In this document: in pieces, positions 5,270-6,688 of the stretch
How the letters are laid out: each line of letters starts with the position of its first letter
How positions within the stretch are numbered: the first letter of the stretch is position 1
DNA from: Candidatus Melainabacteria bacterium
GTDB lineage: Bacteria > Cyanobacteriota > Vampirovibrionia > Obscuribacterales > Obscuribacteraceae
Direction: 5' to 3'
NCBI GenBank assembly: GCA_003175915.1
Contig: PSRH01000146.1
Span: 1 to 6,688 of the forward strand
Length of the DNA: 6,688 nt
Program-made: the position numbers and the translations under genes
The notes under the pieces: generated by a model
The model's database searches: none
Told to the model about the DNA's origin: nothing
Seen by the model: the letters and a program-made list of their open reading frames with translations, nothing else

Positions 5270-5285
5270 CGTGCTCACGTGCTCA
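5270..5285. repeat. Tandem 8-bp repeat CGTGCTCA x2
   Basis: Two perfect, directly adjacent copies of CGTGCTCA occupy 5270-5277 and 5278-5285, ending 11 bp from the acyl-CoA synthetase stop codon. They contain the palindrome CACGTG at the junction (5276-5281). This is probably a small tandem duplication in the 3' spacer and no function is evident. Confidence 0.5.
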
Positions 5286-5296
5286 AATGCATGATC

Positions 5297-6688
5297 TCAG
5301 CGGCTACTGATTAATTCCAGAGATGCCGGGTTTTCTATGGATGATGTGTCAACTATCGCCTCACCGAGATACTTGCGCTTGATTGCTCCCCGAACAATCT
5401 TTCCGGAACGGGTTTTTGGCAGAGCCGGTACTACACAGATTTTCTCGGGGCGAAATACTGCTCCCAGATTTTTCACCACAACAGTTTCTATTTCCTTGAT
5501 CAATTCCTCGGAATCAGGCGAGTTAGCATTCAAGACTACGAAACAGATTAATGCTTCTCCCTTCACGGGGTGCGGCACGCCGATTACCGCACTTTCGGCC
5601 ACTTGGGGGTGTTCCATCAATGCAGCTTCGACTTCTGCTGGACCAACTCGCTTGCCGGCAACTTTGATCGTGTCATCGGATCTTCCGAAGAGGAACCAGA
5701 ACCCATCTTCATCAACCTTGGCCCAATCGCCGTGATACCACACACCCGGAAACTTTTCAAAATAAGTTTCGAGATATCGCTTCCTATCGTTCAGAAATCC
5801 TCTAGTCATGGAAGGGGCTGGTTTTTTGCAAACCAGATGTCCGATAGCGTTGGTAAGACTCTTTCCTGTATCATCGAAGACGTCTACATCCATACCCAGG
5901 CCTGGTCCGCCCAGAGAACATGCCTTTAGCGACATCGCCGGTAGTGGCATGAGAAAGCATCCCACAATTTCGGTACCGCCGGAAATATTGATCACCGGGC
6001 AGCGGCTGCCCCCAACCTTTTCGAAGAACCACATATAGCTTTCGTAATCCCAGGGCTCGCCGGTAGATCCTAGATATCTCAGACTGCTTAGGTCATGCTT
6101 TTCCAACCATTGATCTCCTGCGGCTTTGAGAACGCGAATAGCCGTCGGGCTTATACCAAGCGTCGTAATCTTGTGCCGCTCTACCACCTGCCAGAGTTTT
6201 GCTGGACTCGGATAATTCGGTGCGCCTTCGAAGATGACCATCGTCGCTCCCCAGAAGGTGCAGCCAATCATCTCCCACGGGCCCATCATCCAACCTATGT
6301 CAGTTAGCCAGAAGAACACATCACCTGGTTTTGCGTCAAAACCAAATCCCACTTCTTTGGCAATTTGGAAAAGCGCTCCGCCATGAGTGTGGACGGTTCC
6401 CTTAGGTTTTCCTGTAGTTCCTGATGTGTATAGATACATGGCAGGATGTTCGGCCGAAAGATCGACTCTCGTCGACAAGGGAGAATGATCGGCTACGGCC
6501 TCATGAAACCAGAGATCTCGATCTGATTTCCAGGTGACAGGATTGCCGCAGTACTTCAAGACCACCACCTTTTCAAGTCCTTTTACTTGATTAGCAGCGT
6601 CATCCGCATCCTTTTTTATTTCTATAAGTTTGCCGTGGCGTTTACCACCGTCGGCAGTAAATAAAATCCTGGCTCCCGAGTCGGCCAA
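5297..6688 (-). CDS. AMP-forming acyl-CoA synthetase (acetyl/acetoacetyl-CoA synthetase-like), 5' end outside window
   Basis: 463 codons of an ANL-superfamily ligase that activates a carboxylic acid with ATP to an acyl-adenylate, then transfers it to CoA. In visible-residue numbering, the ATP loop A3 is 'YTSGTTGKPKG' (87-97), A5 'SGGTE' (236-240), A7 'YHGD' (318-321) and the hinge A8 'GRSDDTIKVAGKRVG' (335-349). A10 is 'PKTRSGKI' (424-431), whose K430 is the adenylation lysine and the usual target of Pat-type acetylation. Overall similarity is to the Acs/acetoacetyl-CoA synthetase branch (about 640 residues), so some 170 residues are missing beyond 6688. The TTG at the window edge is therefore an internal Leu codon, not a start. 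Where acetyl-CoA synthetases have 'TWWQTE', this protein has 'ISGGTE': the acetate-pocket Trp is Gly237, arguing for a larger acyl substrate such as propionyl, branched or medium chain. Fatty-acid or organic-acid catabolism is inferred; no neighbour helps. Confidence 0.92.
   Translation of the reverse strand: MADSGARILFTADGGKRHGKLIEIKKDADDAANQVKGLEKVVVLKYCGNPVTWKSDRDLWFHEAVADHSPLSTRVDLSAEHPAMYLYTSGTTGKPKGTVHTHGGALFQIAKEVGFGFDAKPGDVFFWLTDIGWMMGPWEMIGCTFWGATMVIFEGAPNYPSPAKLWQVVERHKITTLGISPTAIRVLKAAGDQWLEKHDLSSLRYLGSTGEPWDYESYMWFFEKVGGSRCPVINISGGTEIVGCFLMPLPAMSLKACSLGGPGLGMDVDVFDDTGKSLTNAIGHLVCKKPAPSMTRGFLNDRKRYLETYFEKFPGVWYHGDWAKVDEDGFWFLFGRSDDTIKVAGKRVGPAEVEAALMEHPQVAESAVIGVPHPVKGEALICFVVLNANSPDSEELIKEIETVVVKNLGAVFRPEKICVVPALPKTRSGKIVRGAIKRKYLGEAIVDTSSIENPASLELISSR

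Noticed and set aside
5570..5929. Plus-strand open frames opposite the acyl-CoA synthetase (5337-5735, 5570-5929, 5808-6038)
   Set aside because: They lie antisense to conserved adenylate-forming motifs and their translations show no coherent domain.
1..6688. Defence, mobile or biosynthetic gene system
   Set aside because: No integrase, transposase, nuclease, toxin-antitoxin, CRISPR repeat or biosynthetic core domain is present; all long frames are accounted for by housekeeping or metabolic families.

Overview
This is ordinary bacterial chromosome, about 50% GC by eye and densely coding on both strands, with no sign of phage, insertion sequences, CRISPR or tRNA/rRNA genes. The best clue to the host is the nusB-ftsY pair. 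The NusB N-terminal half carries the long inserted segment (about residues 18-140) that I associate with cyanobacterial NusB, and nusB next to ftsY is, as I recall, a cyanobacterial gene order. The window has no photosynthesis genes and has a membrane-anchored TPR protein, so a non-photosynthetic relative of Cyanobacteria (Melainabacteria/Vampirovibrionia, perhaps Obscuribacterales) is a reasonable but unproven guess.

Layout. 75-1139 (+): a ten-helix EamA/DMT-type transporter ending in a 61-residue tail with 24 histidines. It converges on 1181-1936 (-), a membrane-anchored TPR protein that probably shares a transcript with rsmD (2017-2571, -), the 16S rRNA m2G966 methyltransferase. Between rsmD and the divergent nusB is a 147-bp spacer holding three separate inverted repeats. 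nusB (2719-3522, +) and ftsY (3551-4633, +) form a likely operon with a 28-bp gap, followed by a strong hairpin. A 191-bp spacer rich in short direct repeats precedes a small secreted helical protein (4825-5166, +). That gene converges across a hairpin on an AMP-forming acyl-CoA synthetase (5297-6688, -), whose N-terminal part lies outside the window.

The central genes are growth housekeeping: rRNA modification (RsmD), rRNA transcription antitermination (NusB) and co-translational membrane targeting (FtsY). The flanking genes (metal-binding-tailed transporter, TPR protein, small secreted protein, acyl-CoA ligase) are lineage accessories with no evident shared pathway.

I do not see a new multi-gene system. 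The most unusual things are in the proteins: a possible zinc site inside the NusB insertion, an FtsY N domain interrupted by a long disordered linker just after its first helix, the His-rich transporter tail, and an acyl-CoA synthetase lacking the tryptophan that restricts true acetyl-CoA synthetases to acetate.
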